Notes: generated by a model from the sequence alone, not told the origin. 26,868 nt of DNA from Bordetella parapertussis (GCA_945872285.1 CAMBZR010000043.1:1-26868); one strand, 5' to 3'; shown: positions 7,413 to 15,655, counted from the stretch's first letter. A program made the numbers and translations.

Positions 7413-7512
7413 GTATCCCTCCCGCAGACCAAAAGCAAAAAACCTGACGTTTCAGCACCTCAGGCGGTTTGCGATGTTGTCAGGGCTGTCCGCCAAAACT
7501 TAATTTTCGAAC
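7413..7512. repeat. Direct repeat copy 2 flanking hicAB
   Basis: This is the second ~100-base copy of the repeat at 6590-6687, in the same orientation. It is preceded by GGGGTAGTTC, making the opening look more like a tRNA T-arm plus acceptor and CCA. The T-stem does not pair properly, however. CCTGA...TCAGG and GGCGG...CCGCC give short hairpins. The rest of 7334-7580 holds nothing else I can recognise. Confidence 0.85.
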
Positions 7513-7580
7513 CTGCGATGCAGAAATTCGATATGCCACCAGCCCCGCACAATGCGTTGGGCGGCTACAGCTCAAGCAAA

Positions 7581-8648
7581 TCAAGCTCTTTCATACCATT
7601 GCTTAGAATTGTTCACTACATAAACCACCAACAGCATGACGGGAACTTCTATCAGCACACCCACGACGGTTGCCAGTGCTGCACCTGACTGCAAGCCAAA
7701 CAAACTAATCGCTGCTGCGACGGCAAGTTCGAAAAAATTAGAGGCGCCAATCAACGCGGACGGGCATGCGACGCTGTGTTTTTCTCCGACTACGCGATTT
7801 AGCCAGTACGCCAGTGCTGAATTAAAAACGACCTGTATCAGGATGGGTACGGCGAGAAGCGCAATCACCAGTGGTTCTTTAAGGATGGCCTCGCCCTGAA
7901 AGGCAAACAACAGCACCAATGTGGCTAATAAAGCTGCGATTGACCAAGGCCCGATCTTTACCATTGCAGCATCGAACGCCGCCTCGCCTTTTTTGAGTAA
8001 GGCTTTACGCCAAAGCTGAGCCAGAATCACCGGCACCACAATATAAAGAACAACCGAAGTCAACAGGGTGTCCCAAGGCACGGTGATGGCAGAAATACCA
8101 AGCAAGAGGGCAACGAGCGGCGCAAACGCAACCACCATGATTGAATCGTTTAGCGCGACTTGTGAAAGCGTAAATAGTGGATCGCCACCTGTGAGACGGC
8201 TCCAGACAAACACCATTGCGGTGCATGGTGCTGCGGCCAAGAGAATGAGGCCAGCGATGTAACTATCGAGCTGATCTGGCGGCAACAGGTCGGCGAATAA
8301 ATGACGGATGAACAGCCATCCTAAAAAGGCCATAGAGAAGGGCTTGACGAGCCAGTTCACAAAGAGCGTGACCCCAATACCTCGACTATGCTTGCGTAAT
8401 TCGCCTAACGACGAAAAATTCACTTTAACAAGCATCGGGATGATCATCACCCAAATTAAAAAACCCACCGGCAGATTGACCTGTGCAATTTCAACTTGGG
8501 CGATCGACTGAAACACGCTTGGGAAAAGCTGACCCAGCGCAATACCCGCGACGATACAGAGAAAGACCCAAACAGTCAGAAATCTTTCAAAAGTGCTCAT
8601 CGCGCTGCTAACAGTTTTTTTGGCGCTGATCTCGTCTTTATTAATCAT
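7581..8648 (-). CDS. acr3: ACR3-family arsenite efflux permease
   Basis: From the ATG at 8648 the protein has 355 residues and about ten membrane helices, the usual ACR3 size. The family core is clear: LILLAAAPCTAMVFVWSRLT with the conserved cysteine, GGDPLFTLSQVALNDSIMV, and SALIGASNFFELAVAAAISL near the C-terminus. ACR3 proteins export As(III) using the proton gradient. The frame is open back to 8711, but that start would overlap phnE by 37 bases, so I prefer ATG 8648; ATG 8600 is another choice. It follows the second phnE by 26 bases on the same strand, with no arsR, arsC or arsH visible. This places an arsenic exporter at the end of a Pho-type transporter operon. Confidence 0.88.
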   Translation of the reverse strand: MINKDEISAKKTVSSAMSTFERFLTVWVFLCIVAGIALGQLFPSVFQSIAQVEIAQVNLPVGFLIWVMIIPMLVKVNFSSLGELRKHSRGIGVTLFVNWLVKPFSMAFLGWLFIRHLFADLLPPDQLDSYIAGLILLAAAPCTAMVFVWSRLTGGDPLFTLSQVALNDSIMVVAFAPLVALLLGISAITVPWDTLLTSVVLYIVVPVILAQLWRKALLKKGEAAFDAAMVKIGPWSIAALLATLVLLFAFQGEAILKEPLVIALLAVPILIQVVFNSALAYWLNRVVGEKHSVACPSALIGASNFFELAVAAAISLFGLQSGAALATVVGVLIEVPVMLLVVYVVNNSKQWYERA

Positions 8649-8674
8649 GTGCCGTTGCACCCCATGTGGCCTCA

Positions 8675-9487
8675 TCAGATTAGGCGCTCTCGTACCTTGG
8701 CCGTCACCCACTCACTTACCGCCACCGTGGCAAGAATGACCAGAAGCAGCATGGTCACTTTGGGCCAGGCGAGGGTGTTGAGCGATGCCTCTAGCTTGAC
8801 ACCAAGTCCGCCTGCGCCCACCAAACCCAACACGGTGGATTCTCGGATGTTGATGTCCCAGCGAAAGACGCTGATGCCCGCCAGCGTGGGTGCAACTTGC
8901 GGCACCACGCCCCAAGCCATGGTTTGAGCCGAGCTCGCCCCGGTGGCCTCGATGGCCTCTATTTGCGCGGCATCGATCTCTTCGATGGCCTCGTATAGCA
9001 ACTTTCCGATGAAGCCGATAGATCGAAGGGCAATGGCCAAGATGCCAGCGAGCACCCCAGGGCCCAGTATGGCCACCAGTAGCAAAGCCCAGATCAGTGA
9101 ATTGATCGAGCGTGAACCGACAATCAGCAGCAAGGCCACAGGACGCACAAGTTTTGTACTTGGCGTCGTGTTGCGCGCCGCCATAAAAGCGACCGGCACC
9201 GCCATGAGTAGCCCGAGCAATGTGCCCAGAGTCGCAATATTGATGGTTTCCCAAAGTGGCCACCAGAGCTCGTGCACAAAGCTCCAGGCAGGCGGCATCA
9301 TGCGTGAACCGATATCTTGCATTTGTTTGGGTGCGTCTGAGACGAAGGCCCAAATCGTGTCGTTCGTCATCACCTGGAAAGCCCAGGAAACAAAGGCGAG
9401 TGTGAGCACCCAGGCAGCGAATAAAATCAGCTCATTGCGGGAGGTGCGTTTGCGCCACACTGGTACGGAGGGTGTCTTCGAGCTCAT
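8675..9487 (-). CDS. phnE: Phosphonate/phosphite ABC transporter permease (second PhnE)
   Basis: The protein has 270 residues. It has an N-terminal membrane helix (~20-42), a binding-protein-dependent permease domain with about five further helices, and the cytoplasmic EAA loop IDAAQIEAIEATGASSAQTM that docks onto the ATPase. NIRESTVLGLVGAGGLGVKL is the typical PhnE ending of the transmembrane core. It forms the channel in the inner membrane with the other PhnE. Its ATG overlaps the stop of the first phnE by four bases. Confidence 0.9.
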   Translation of the reverse strand: MSSKTPSVPVWRKRTSRNELILFAAWVLTLAFVSWAFQVMTNDTIWAFVSDAPKQMQDIGSRMMPPAWSFVHELWWPLWETINIATLGTLLGLLMAVPVAFMAARNTTPSTKLVRPVALLLIVGSRSINSLIWALLLVAILGPGVLAGILAIALRSIGFIGKLLYEAIEEIDAAQIEAIEATGASSAQTMAWGVVPQVAPTLAGISVFRWDINIRESTVLGLVGAGGLGVKLEASLNTLAWPKVTMLLLVILATVAVSEWVTAKVRERLI

Positions 9488-10302
9488 TGGATGTGCTTTC
9501 TGAGCCAGCCCGAGGTGTACTCGGCCACCATCACGATCGCAATGATGACCAGGATGATGGCGGCAGCTGTATCAAATTCGTAGCGGTCCATCGCGGTATT
9601 GAGCGTTGCACCAATTCCGCCGGCGCCCACAATACCAATCACGGCTGATTCTCTAAAGTTGATATCGAGCCGGTAAAGCGAAAGGCCCACCAGTCGCGGC
9701 ATCACCTGTGACAACACCGCAAAGTCGAGCACCTGCAGATAGCCAGCACCCGTGGCACGAAGGGCCTCAAGCTGTGACGCTTCAATCTCTTCGATGTCCT
9801 CAGCCATCAGTTTGGCCATGAAGCCTATGGTGGCGAACGTCAAGGTTAAAAATCCGGCAAAGGGCCCAAAGCCGAACATGACCACCAGAAAGATGGCGAC
9901 GATGATTTCATTGAGTGTACGAGACAAGGCTATAAAACTGCGGCAGAGAAGATAGACCCAAGTTGGCGCAAGGTTGCGGGCAGCGCCCACGGCAACTGGA
10001 ATCGACAACGCGACGCCAAGTGCAGTGGAGGTGATCGTCATCGTCAGGCTTTCTTGAAAACCAATGACGATCTCGTCCCAGCGGCTTGTGAAATTCGGAT
10101 TCAGAAAGCCAAGTACGAACACCCAGCCGCGCTCTAGCCCCTGGATGGCACGCGCCCAGTTGACCTCTAGCGAGCCGATACCCACTACGAGGTAAAGGGC
10201 TGCACCGACATACAGCGCCCAGCGGACGCGAGGGTTTGCAATAAATGGGGGACGCCGCCACTGGCGTGGCAGTACCGTGGCGGCTGTCACCACAGGGGTC
10301 AT
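9484..10302 (-). CDS. phnE: Phosphonate/phosphite ABC transporter permease (first PhnE)
   Basis: The protein has 272 residues and the same architecture as its neighbour: an N-terminal helix (~27-48), the permease domain, and the EAA loop [40 protein letters not shown] comes near the end, then a final helix (~247-265). Two unequal PhnE subunits per operon (PhnCDEE) are common in proteobacteria and would form a heterodimeric channel. The gene overlaps phnC upstream and the second phnE downstream by four bases each, so the three are translationally coupled. Confidence 0.9.
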   Translation of the reverse strand: MTPVVTAATVLPRQWRRPPFIANPRVRWALYVGAALYLVVGIGSLEVNWARAIQGLERGWVFVLGFLNPNFTSRWDEIVIGFQESLTMTITSTALGVALSIPVAVGAARNLAPTWVYLLCRSFIALSRTLNEIIVAIFLVVMFGFGPFAGFLTLTFATIGFMAKLMAEDIEEIEASQLEALRATGAGYLQVLDFAVLSQVMPRLVGLSLYRLDINFRESAVIGIVGAGGIGATLNTAMDRYEFDTAAAIILVIIAIVMVAEYTSGWLRKHIQ

Positions 10303-11150
10303 ACAGAGTCAGCCAGTGTCAAAACGCGGTTGTCTCGCTTGCGGCTGTCTTGCTCGCCGTCGTCAGAGTCACCTCTGGCCGTGGCTTGCATGCTTTGGGT
10401 AATGGCGGTCCAATCTTCGTCACCATAAATATTTGTCAGTACCGTCTTGTCGATCTCGGCTGCGGGGCCGTCATACACAACAATGCCGGCGCGCAGACCG
10501 ACAATCCTTGGCAAGAACTCGGTTGCTAACACCACATCGTGAATGTTCACGATCGCCGCAAGCCCGCGTTCTTGACACAGCTCAAGGATCAAGCGCATGA
10601 TCTGGCGCGAGGTCTTTGGGTCGAGGCTGGCCGTTGGCTCATCCACCAGCAACAACTTTGGGCTTTGCATTAATGCCCGCGCAATACCTACGCGCTGGCG
10701 TTGCCCGCCCGAAAGCGCATCGGCGCGTTTGTTCTCCATCCCGCCCAACCCCACACGATCGAGCAGTGAGTAGGCCTGCGCGATGTCATCCCCTTCAAAC
10801 CGTCGAAACCAGCTGGCCCAGAACCCGGTGTAACCCAAGCGGCCCGATAGCAGGTTTTCCATCACGGTCAGGCGTTCGATCAGAGCGTACTCTTGAAAAA
10901 TCATGCCGATTTGGCGGCGCGCCTGGCGCAGGCCAGCAGAACCCAGTACGCTTAAGTCTTGCCCCTCTAGCTCGATCTGTCCGCCGCTCGGCTGCACCAG
11001 ACGGTTCACGCAACGAATAAGTGTGGACTTGCCCGCCCCTGATGGGCCGATCAGCCCCAGCACCTCGCCCGCCCCGACGCGAAGACTCACACCTTTAAGT
11101 GCAAGGTCACCTGTGGGGTAGCGTTTTTCTAGCTGGCGCAACTCAAGCAT
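10299..11150 (-). CDS. phnC: Phosphonate/phosphite ABC transporter ATP-binding protein
   Basis: The protein has 283 residues with Walker [10 protein letters not shown] (35-43), the ABC signature [15 protein letters not shown], Walker [13 protein letters not shown] and a switch histidine in VNIHDVVLA. This is the PhnC pattern. It powers uptake through the two PhnE subunits. The last ~30 residues ([20 protein letters not shown] and onwards) are a polar extension beyond the usual end and look disordered. It starts 12 bases after the phnD stop. Confidence 0.92.
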   Translation of the reverse strand: MLELRQLEKRYPTGDLALKGVSLRVGAGEVLGLIGPSGAGKSTLIRCVNRLVQPSGGQIELEGQDLSVLGSAGLRQARRQIGMIFQEYALIERLTVMENLLSGRLGYTGFWASWFRRFEGDDIAQAYSLLDRVGLGGMENKRADALSGGQRQRVGIARALMQSPKLLLVDEPTASLDPKTSRQIMRLILELCQERGLAAIVNIHDVVLATEFLPRIVGLRAGIVVYDGPAAEIDKTVLTNIYGDEDWTAITQSMQATARGDSDDGEQDSRKRDNRVLTLADSV

Positions 11151-11162
11151 GAAGGCAATCCT

Positions 11163-12113
11163 TTATTTGCAGGCGTAGCTGACGTTCATCGCCTGATCGA
11201 TCTCGCGCACGACTTGCCAGTATTGCTTGTAAGTGATGGGCATAAACTTTTCTTGTGGCGGCTCACTCTTGCTGAACTCGGCAGCCAAGGTCGTTCCTTC
11301 CCACTTGAAGCTAAAGAAAGCCTCTTTGACTTTTTCAGCCAGTTCGGGCTTGAGGTTGTAGACGTGCCCATACCCCGTCGTTGGGAAGGTTTGAGATTTG
11401 TAAATGACCTTGGTTTGCTCCGCCTTAACCACGCCGCGCGCGATCATCCGATCTTTGACAGAGTTGGCAATGGCCGCTGCCGGGTAATCCTTGTTGGCAA
11501 CGCCTAGAATCGAGTTGTCATGCTTGCCGCTAAACACGGGCGTATAGTCTTTGCCGCTTTCCATCTTGTACTTATCGCGCAACAGGGCAGCAGGAGCCTT
11601 GAATCCGGAGTTGGAGGTTTCAGAGGTGAACGCCAAGCGCTTGCCTTTAAGATCCTCAATTTTCTCAATGCCGCTACCGGGATGGGTGATGATTTCCATT
11701 TCATAGCCGTAACGGTTGTCTTTAGAAGCCATCATCGCGAAGGGCACAAAACCAGCGCAATTAACAGCGATTGGGTTAGAGCCCGTGTTGAAGCCAGCGA
11801 CGTGAAGGCGGCCTGCACGCATGGCCTCTAATTGAGCGGCGTTGCTTTGCACCGGGAAAAACTGCACTTTCTTGCCGGTTGTTTTTGCCAAGTGCGCGAT
11901 AAAGCTATCCCAAACCTTGGCGTAAACAGCGGGGTCTTCAACGGGGGTATAAGCAAATACTAGCGTCGCCGGGTCAACGAACTCGGATGCTTTCATAGGT
12001 GCATCTGCTACCAAGTCACCGTTTGTATCTTTGAAACGGGCGTCCATCGCCTGAGAAGCAGGGGCCAGAGTAGTTAGGGCGGCGGCGAAGATGGCTAACA
12101 AAACAAAGCGCAT
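11163..12113 (-). CDS. phnD: Periplasmic phosphonate/phosphite/phosphate-binding protein (PhnD family)
   Basis: The protein has 316 residues and starts with a signal peptide (about 1-22, ending ASQA). The mature type II periplasmic binding fold shows LVFAYTPVEDPAVYAKVW, VQFFPVQSNAAQLEAMRAGR, HVAGFNTGSNPIAVN, and the SSNSG-like loop FTSETSNSGFKAPAALL that in PhnD and PtxB holds the oxyanion. It is the first gene of the operon, behind a Pho box, and fixes the substrate of the transporter. Phosphonate, phosphite, phosphate or an arsenical analogue are possible. The family alone does not decide this. Confidence 0.9.
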   Translation of the reverse strand: MRFVLLAIFAAALTTLAPASQAMDARFKDTNGDLVADAPMKASEFVDPATLVFAYTPVEDPAVYAKVWDSFIAHLAKTTGKKVQFFPVQSNAAQLEAMRAGRLHVAGFNTGSNPIAVNCAGFVPFAMMASKDNRYGYEMEIITHPGSGIEKIEDLKGKRLAFTSETSNSGFKAPAALLRDKYKMESGKDYTPVFSGKHDNSILGVANKDYPAAAIANSVKDRMIARGVVKAEQTKVIYKSQTFPTTGYGHVYNLKPELAEKVKEAFFSFKWEGTTLAAEFSKSEPPQEKFMPITYKQYWQVVREIDQAMNVSYACK

Positions 12114-12141
12114 GTGATTCTCCAGTGGACATAAAAAATCG

Positions 12142-12176
12142 AGTCTAGTTTACTGTAGATGACAGAACTATGACGC
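12142..12176 (-). promoter_or_regulatory. Pho box and -10 element of the phn-ACR3 operon
   Basis: On the minus strand two 7-base half-sites separated by 4 bases, GCGTCAT-AGTT-CTGTCAT (12159-12176), match the PhoB consensus CTGTCAT-N4-CTGTCAT, 5 of 7 and 7 of 7. Eleven bases downstream lies TAGACT (12142-12147), a -10 in the position expected for PhoB-activated promoters that lack a -35. A GGAG ribosome-binding site then precedes the phnD ATG. Confidence 0.75.
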
Positions 12177-12341
12177 TCCGCTGGCCCCTTGTCAGTTGCC
12201 CCAATCACCAACCAAGCCAAAGGCGAGGTGGTGGGCGTGTAAGCGAAGTTGACGCTTTTCATCTGAATGAAACATTCCTCGTATAACCTCCAAAGCAATC
12301 TTTGCTTTCACTTTCTCATCCTGTCGGAACAAATTCGGACC

Positions 12342-12455
12342 ATGGAATTACAGCAGCTGTCGTGCGTGATTCTGATGATTTTGGTCACCGTAGCGTTGAT
12401 TGACTTCTTTTGCTCAAAAATCCGTTTTGCAATCATCGGCAAACAAGCGCTTTAG
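12342..12455 (+). pseudogene. Possible remnant of a PhnE-like permease, C-terminal end
   Basis: A 37-codon frame, MELQQLSCVILMILVTVALI then DFFCSKIRFAIIGKQAL and stop, matches the pattern of PhnE C-termini: one hydrophobic helix, an acidic/aromatic pair, then a basic amphipathic tail. The intact phnE products in this window end similarly (for example [22 protein letters not shown]). The frame stays open back to 12267, but those residues do not look like PhnE. It lies on the opposite strand to the intact phn operon. The assignment rests on a short pattern and is tentative. The remainder of 12177-12600 shows no gene. Confidence 0.35.
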
Positions 12456-12520
12456 CGATGATCACAGGGCAACAAGCGTATCTCTTTTGCTGCTGCTGAC
12501 GTTGTTTGAAATCGCCCGAC

Positions 12521-12549
12521 TTGGGTCGAGGGTCCTAAGGGTTTAGACT
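12521..12549 (+). promoter_or_regulatory. Possible promoter of the gamma-glutamyltransferase gene
   Basis: TTGGGT (12521-12526) and TAGACT (12544-12549) are 17 bases apart, ending 67 bases before the ATG. Both boxes are imperfect. An AAAGGGTG ribosome-binding site precedes the ATG. Confidence 0.3.
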
Positions 12550-12616
12550 GTCGTGAGCGAGCTAGCTGCGATTTGTCAGTCAATGGGATTTGCTCAAGAC
12601 AAAAGGGTGAAACAGC

Positions 12617-14221
12617 ATGAAAGGTGTTGTCGTGTGTCCGCAGCCGCGTGCTGCCGAGGTGGGGGCAGAGATTCTTGAGAGCGGCGGTAACGCTTTTGAT
12701 GCTGCGTTGGCAACGGCTTTCTCGCAAATGGTCAATGACCCTTTTATGTGCGGCTTGGGCGGCATGGGGACCTTGCACTACTTTCATGCCGCGACGGGCA
12801 CAAGCGGGATGATTGATTTTTATAACCGCGCGGGCTCTAACGTGCGCCCGGATATGTGGGAAAAAGATTGTAAGGGCCGCACACCGATTTCTGGCTATAG
12901 CTTGTTTGATGATTTTCGAAGCGAGATTGGCTATACCGCCATCATGACGCCTGGTACGCCCGTAGGGCTCGGTTTGTTTCATGAAAAGCTTGGCTCGATG
13001 CCTTGGGCCGATTTGATTGCACCGGCGATTACCCAAGCGAACGAAGGCATCTTGGTCACGCCGAACTTGGCAACGGTGTGGAGCGGTTACGCTCAGCCCG
13101 GGATCCCGGATGGGCTCACCCGTATCCGCAAAACCGCCGAATGCGCGCGTGTGTATTTGCATCCCGAAGGGCGTTTGTTTAAGGTCGGTGATGTGATGCG
13201 CCTGCCTGACTATGCCCGCACGCTAGAGCGGCTCGCTAAAGGCGGTTGGCGCGAGTTTCATCAAGGTGCGCTCGGCGACGAAATCGCCCGCGACCTAGAG
13301 TCCAATGGTGCCTTTGTGACCCGCCAAGACTTGGCTGACTATCAACCTGAAGAGAGTGCGCCTTTGGTGGGTTCTTATCGTGGTTATGAGGTGCGCTCTA
13401 ATCCGCCACCAGGCAGTGGCGCAACCTTGATTGAAATGTTGCAGATTCTTGAGCACTTTGATTTGAGCGCCCTCGACCATGGCTCGGCACGGCACATCGA
13501 TTTAGTGGCGCGCGCGATGGCTGCCGCCCACGTTGATCGCAATGCGTATCTAGGCGACCCACGTTTTGCAGAGGTTCCTACCGAGATGTTGATCTCTAAA
13601 AAGCGTGCAGCGTATTGGGCTGAACGCATTCAGTCGGGTCAGTATGCGGGCGGGCAGGAAGAGGCGCCACCCGGTTGTACCACCCATGTCTGTGTCATGG
13701 ATGCCGAGGGCAATGCAGTATCGATGACCCATACCCTTGGCACAGCCGCGGGCGTCGTCAGCCCGGGCTTAGGTTTTAACTACAACAACTCAATGAAGCT
13801 GTTTGATCCGGTCCCGAATAAAAAGAATTCGATGGCCCCAGGTAAAGCGCGTACCACTGGGATGGTACCCACCATGTTGCTCAAAGACGGCAAGCCCGTG
13901 CTGTTAGCCGGCGCGCCAGGCGGGAGCGTGATCATTAGCGCCACCCTGCAGGCGATTTTAAACGTGGTGGATTTTGGGATGTCACCGGTCGAAGCGGTTA
14001 CCGTCCCACGTATTCATTGCGAGGGTCTGGGGATACACACTGAGGCCACCGTGCCGCGCTCGGTGATTAAAGAGTTGCGTGCGTTAGGTCATACCGTTCA
14101 TCAAAGTGCGCATAGCTTTGAGCCCAGCATGTCGCGTGCGCACGTGATTTCAACCATTGGTGGGCGCATGCGGGGCGGTGCTGACCCAAGGGGTGGGGCA
14201 GGGGTTGTGTACGCGCACTAG
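12617..14221 (+). CDS. ggt: Gamma-glutamyltransferase family protein
   Basis: The protein has 534 residues and is an Ntn-hydrolase of the GGT family. ILESGGNAFDAALATAF and CGLGGMGTLHY mark the N-terminal subunit. Autocleavage and catalysis use the threonine in the GCTTH motif (Thr355), followed by VMDAEGNAVSMTHTLG. The C-terminal part has GAPGGSVIISATLQAILNVVDFGMS, the glycine loop of the oxyanion and glutamate site. GGTs hydrolyse or transpeptidate gamma-glutamyl bonds, but many homologues act on other amides (cephalosporin acylase type), so the substrate is open. Unlike E. coli GGT it starts directly with the core (MKGVVVCPQPRAAEVGAEIL) and has no signal peptide, so it is probably cytoplasmic. 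Remnants of phosphate or phosphonate transport genes lie on both sides. Confidence 0.88.
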   Translation: MKGVVVCPQPRAAEVGAEILESGGNAFDAALATAFSQMVNDPFMCGLGGMGTLHYFHAATGTSGMIDFYNRAGSNVRPDMWEKDCKGRTPISGYSLFDDFRSEIGYTAIMTPGTPVGLGLFHEKLGSMPWADLIAPAITQANEGILVTPNLATVWSGYAQPGIPDGLTRIRKTAECARVYLHPEGRLFKVGDVMRLPDYARTLERLAKGGWREFHQGALGDEIARDLESNGAFVTRQDLADYQPEESAPLVGSYRGYEVRSNPPPGSGATLIEMLQILEHFDLSALDHGSARHIDLVARAMAAAHVDRNAYLGDPRFAEVPTEMLISKKRAAYWAERIQSGQYAGGQEEAPPGCTTHVCVMDAEGNAVSMTHTLGTAAGVVSPGLGFNYNNSMKLFDPVPNKKNSMAPGKARTTGMVPTMLLKDGKPVLLAGAPGGSVIISATLQAILNVVDFGMSPVEAVTVPRIHCEGLGIHTEATVPRSVIKELRALGHTVHQSAHSFEPSMSRAHVISTIGGRMRGGADPRGGAGVVYAH

Positions 14222-14373
14222 GGTTGGTTGACCGGACGGGTACGATGGCTGCCAACGGTTCGGGCGTTCAAATGGGTGCGATCCGCAACCTCTTGTTGGC
14301 TTGGGTGTTTACCTTGCCTTCGTCGATCGTGTTGTCCGCTTTCTTGTACTGGGCGTTCTCACAAGTGTTCTGA
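14222..14373 (+). pseudogene. Remnant of a Pit-type inorganic phosphate permease, C-terminal end
   Basis: Directly after the ggt stop an open frame reads GLVDRTGTMAANGSGVQMG, then AIRNLLLAWVFTLPSSIVLS, AFLYWAFSQVF and a stop TGA at 14371-14373. The T(G)TMAANGSGxQxGxxRNxxLAWVxTLPxSIxLS pattern is the conserved end of PiT/PitA phosphate:cation symporters (family PHO4). Only the last ~50 codons remain; the rest is absent and replaced by ggt. A strong terminator 33 bases downstream fits the natural end of that lost gene. Confidence 0.6.
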
Positions 14374-14405
14374 GTGCGCCTCTGATACATTTTAAGTGTT
14401 GGTTC

Positions 14406-14448
14406 GCGGCGGTGCATATTTTGATACGCACCGCCGCATGCATTTTTT
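14406..14448 (+). terminator. Rho-independent terminator
   Basis: A perfect 10-bp GC-rich stem, GCGGCGGTGC (14406-14415) with GCACCGCCGC (14428-14437), has a 12-base loop and is followed by six T (14443-14448). It would end + strand transcription from ggt and the pit remnant. There is no T run on the other side for the MaoC operon. Confidence 0.8.
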
Positions 14449-14511
14449 AGTTGATAGGAATTGATTTCAGCAAAAGCTGCCGACCGGCACGATGCTTAGC
14501 AGATAACCATC

Positions 14512-14967
14512 CTATTTATAAACAACGGTGAGTGTTTCTGCCACGAGTGCCGGCTTTGTAACGCCTTCAATCTCGACAGTATTGCTATAAGTCAGTCGCG
14601 CACCGCCCTCTATGTCGTCATATTTTTCGAGGGTGCGGTGTAGGCGAATGCGTGCGCCGCACTGCACGGGGCTCACGAACCGAACCTTGTTTTGGCCATA
14701 GTTGACCCCGCGCGAGCGTTGCTTAATACGAACAATTTGACTAGCCAGATAGGTCACGAGCGAAAGCGTGAGCATGCCATGGGCGATTGTTTTGCCATCT
14801 GGCATCTGTTGTTTTGCACGCTCGCGATCAATGTGAATCCAGTTATGGTCACCAGAGACCGCGGCAAAGTCATCGATCCGTTTTTGATCTACGGTCAGCC
14901 AGTCACTGCTGCCAACCTTTTGACCGACGTATTGCTTCATATCTGAAGGGAATTCGACTTCAAGCAT
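14512..14967 (-). CDS. MaoC-like (R)-specific enoyl-CoA hydratase
   Basis: From the ATG at 14967 the protein has 151 residues and a single hot-dog fold. The hydratase-2 motif is intact: FAAVSGDHNWIHID, with Asp40 and His45 as the catalytic pair, then AHGMLTLSLV on the central helix. It adds water to a trans-2-enoyl-CoA to give the (R)-3-hydroxyacyl-CoA. I chose 14967 because an AGGA ribosome-binding site stands seven bases before it; the GTG at 14985 is possible but overlaps the upstream gene more. It is the last gene of the minus-strand acyl-CoA operon and overlaps the CoA-transferase B gene by eight bases. Confidence 0.85.
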   Translation of the reverse strand: MLEVEFPSDMKQYVGQKVGSSDWLTVDQKRIDDFAAVSGDHNWIHIDRERAKQQMPDGKTIAHGMLTLSLVTYLASQIVRIKQRSRGVNYGQNKVRFVSPVQCGARIRLHRTLEKYDDIEGGARLTYSNTVEIEGVTKPALVAETLTVVYK

Positions 14968-15655
14968 GATGAGTTCCTGTGTCACGCGTCACGCCCGGCA
15001 GGTAGGGTGCGCATTTTGGGCTAAGTTGTAGTGGTGCACCGGTTATTTTTTGCAGTGTTTCGAAGTCGATGTCGTTGGCGATTCTTTCGACGACAAAACC
15101 AGTCGCGCTGATTTCAATTAAAGCGTAATTTGTATAAATTCTTGTGACACACTTGTGACCGGTTAATGGGTAAGTGCAGCGTTCGAGAAGGCGTGGTGCA
15201 CCATCCTTTTGGCAATGCTCCATTAGCACCCAAACGTTTGCAGCACCTGCGGCAAGATCCATCGCACCGCCTACCCCTGGAGTTTCTGTCGAAGAGCCCG
15301 TTGACCAGTTGGCTAAGTCACCATTTGCAGCCACCTGAAAAGCGCCGAGGCAGGCGATATCGATGTGGCCTCCGCGGATCATCAAGAAAGAATCGCTATG
15401 GCTAAAAATCGAGGCACCTTTTAGAAGCGTGACGGGCAACTTGCCTGCGTTGACGATATCGCTATCCTCTTGCCCTGCTTCTGGAGCGGGTCCGAGCCCT
15501 AGTAGTCCTTGTTCGCTGTGCAGCAAAACCTCGCGACCAAGCGGAATGTAATCTGCGATCATGGTGGGCAAACCAATACCAAGATTGACGCAGAAGCCTT
15601 CGGGGATATCTTCTGCCGCGACGCGGGCAATATCTTTTCTGTTGAGACCTTTCAT
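14960..15655 (-). CDS. Family I CoA-transferase, subunit B
   Basis: The protein has 231 residues from the ATG at 15655, which has GAGGAG about ten bases upstream. The frame is open to a TTG at 15712, but that would overlap subunit A. Family signatures are NLGIGLPTMIADYIP, the catalytic glutamate in LLHSEQGLLGLGP (Glu48), which forms the glutamyl-CoA thioester, and GGHIDIACLGAFQV. With subunit A it moves CoA between an acyl-CoA and a free acid, as in the PcaIJ, ScoAB and AtoDA pairs. The acid used here cannot be assigned. Confidence 0.88.
   Translation of the reverse strand: MKGLNRKDIARVAAEDIPEGFCVNLGIGLPTMIADYIPLGREVLLHSEQGLLGLGPAPEAGQEDSDIVNAGKLPVTLLKGASIFSHSDSFLMIRGGHIDIACLGAFQVAANGDLANWSTGSSTETPGVGGAMDLAAGAANVWVLMEHCQKDGAPRLLERCTYPLTGHKCVTRIYTNYALIEISATGFVVERIANDIDFETLQKITGAPLQLSPKCAPYLPGVTRDTGTHHA

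Noticed and set aside
7395..7431. A tRNA gene 3' half in the second repeat copy (GGGGTAGTTCGTATCCC then CCGCAGACCA)
   Set aside because: The T-stem does not pair and no matching 5' acceptor, D-arm or anticodon arm lies upstream, so it is at best a degenerate fragment.
8649..8711. N-terminal extension of ACR3 from 8711
   Set aside because: It would overlap phnE by 37 bases and add a polar leader (MGDGQGTRAPNLMRPHG) not expected for ACR3. The ATG at 8648 fits better.
8943..9503. Plus-strand open frame of 186 codons opposite phnE
   Set aside because: It is a shadow of the well-supported phnE on the other strand, with Ser/Met-rich low-quality composition.
10616..11020. Plus-strand open frame of 134 codons opposite phnC
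   Set aside because: It has Pro/Arg-rich antisense composition and lies wholly inside phnC, which has all ABC motifs.
12452..13162. Long minus-strand open frame antisense to ggt (236 codons)
   Set aside because: It is rich in Arg, His and Ala and has no domain. The plus-strand ggt with conserved catalytic motifs explains the region.
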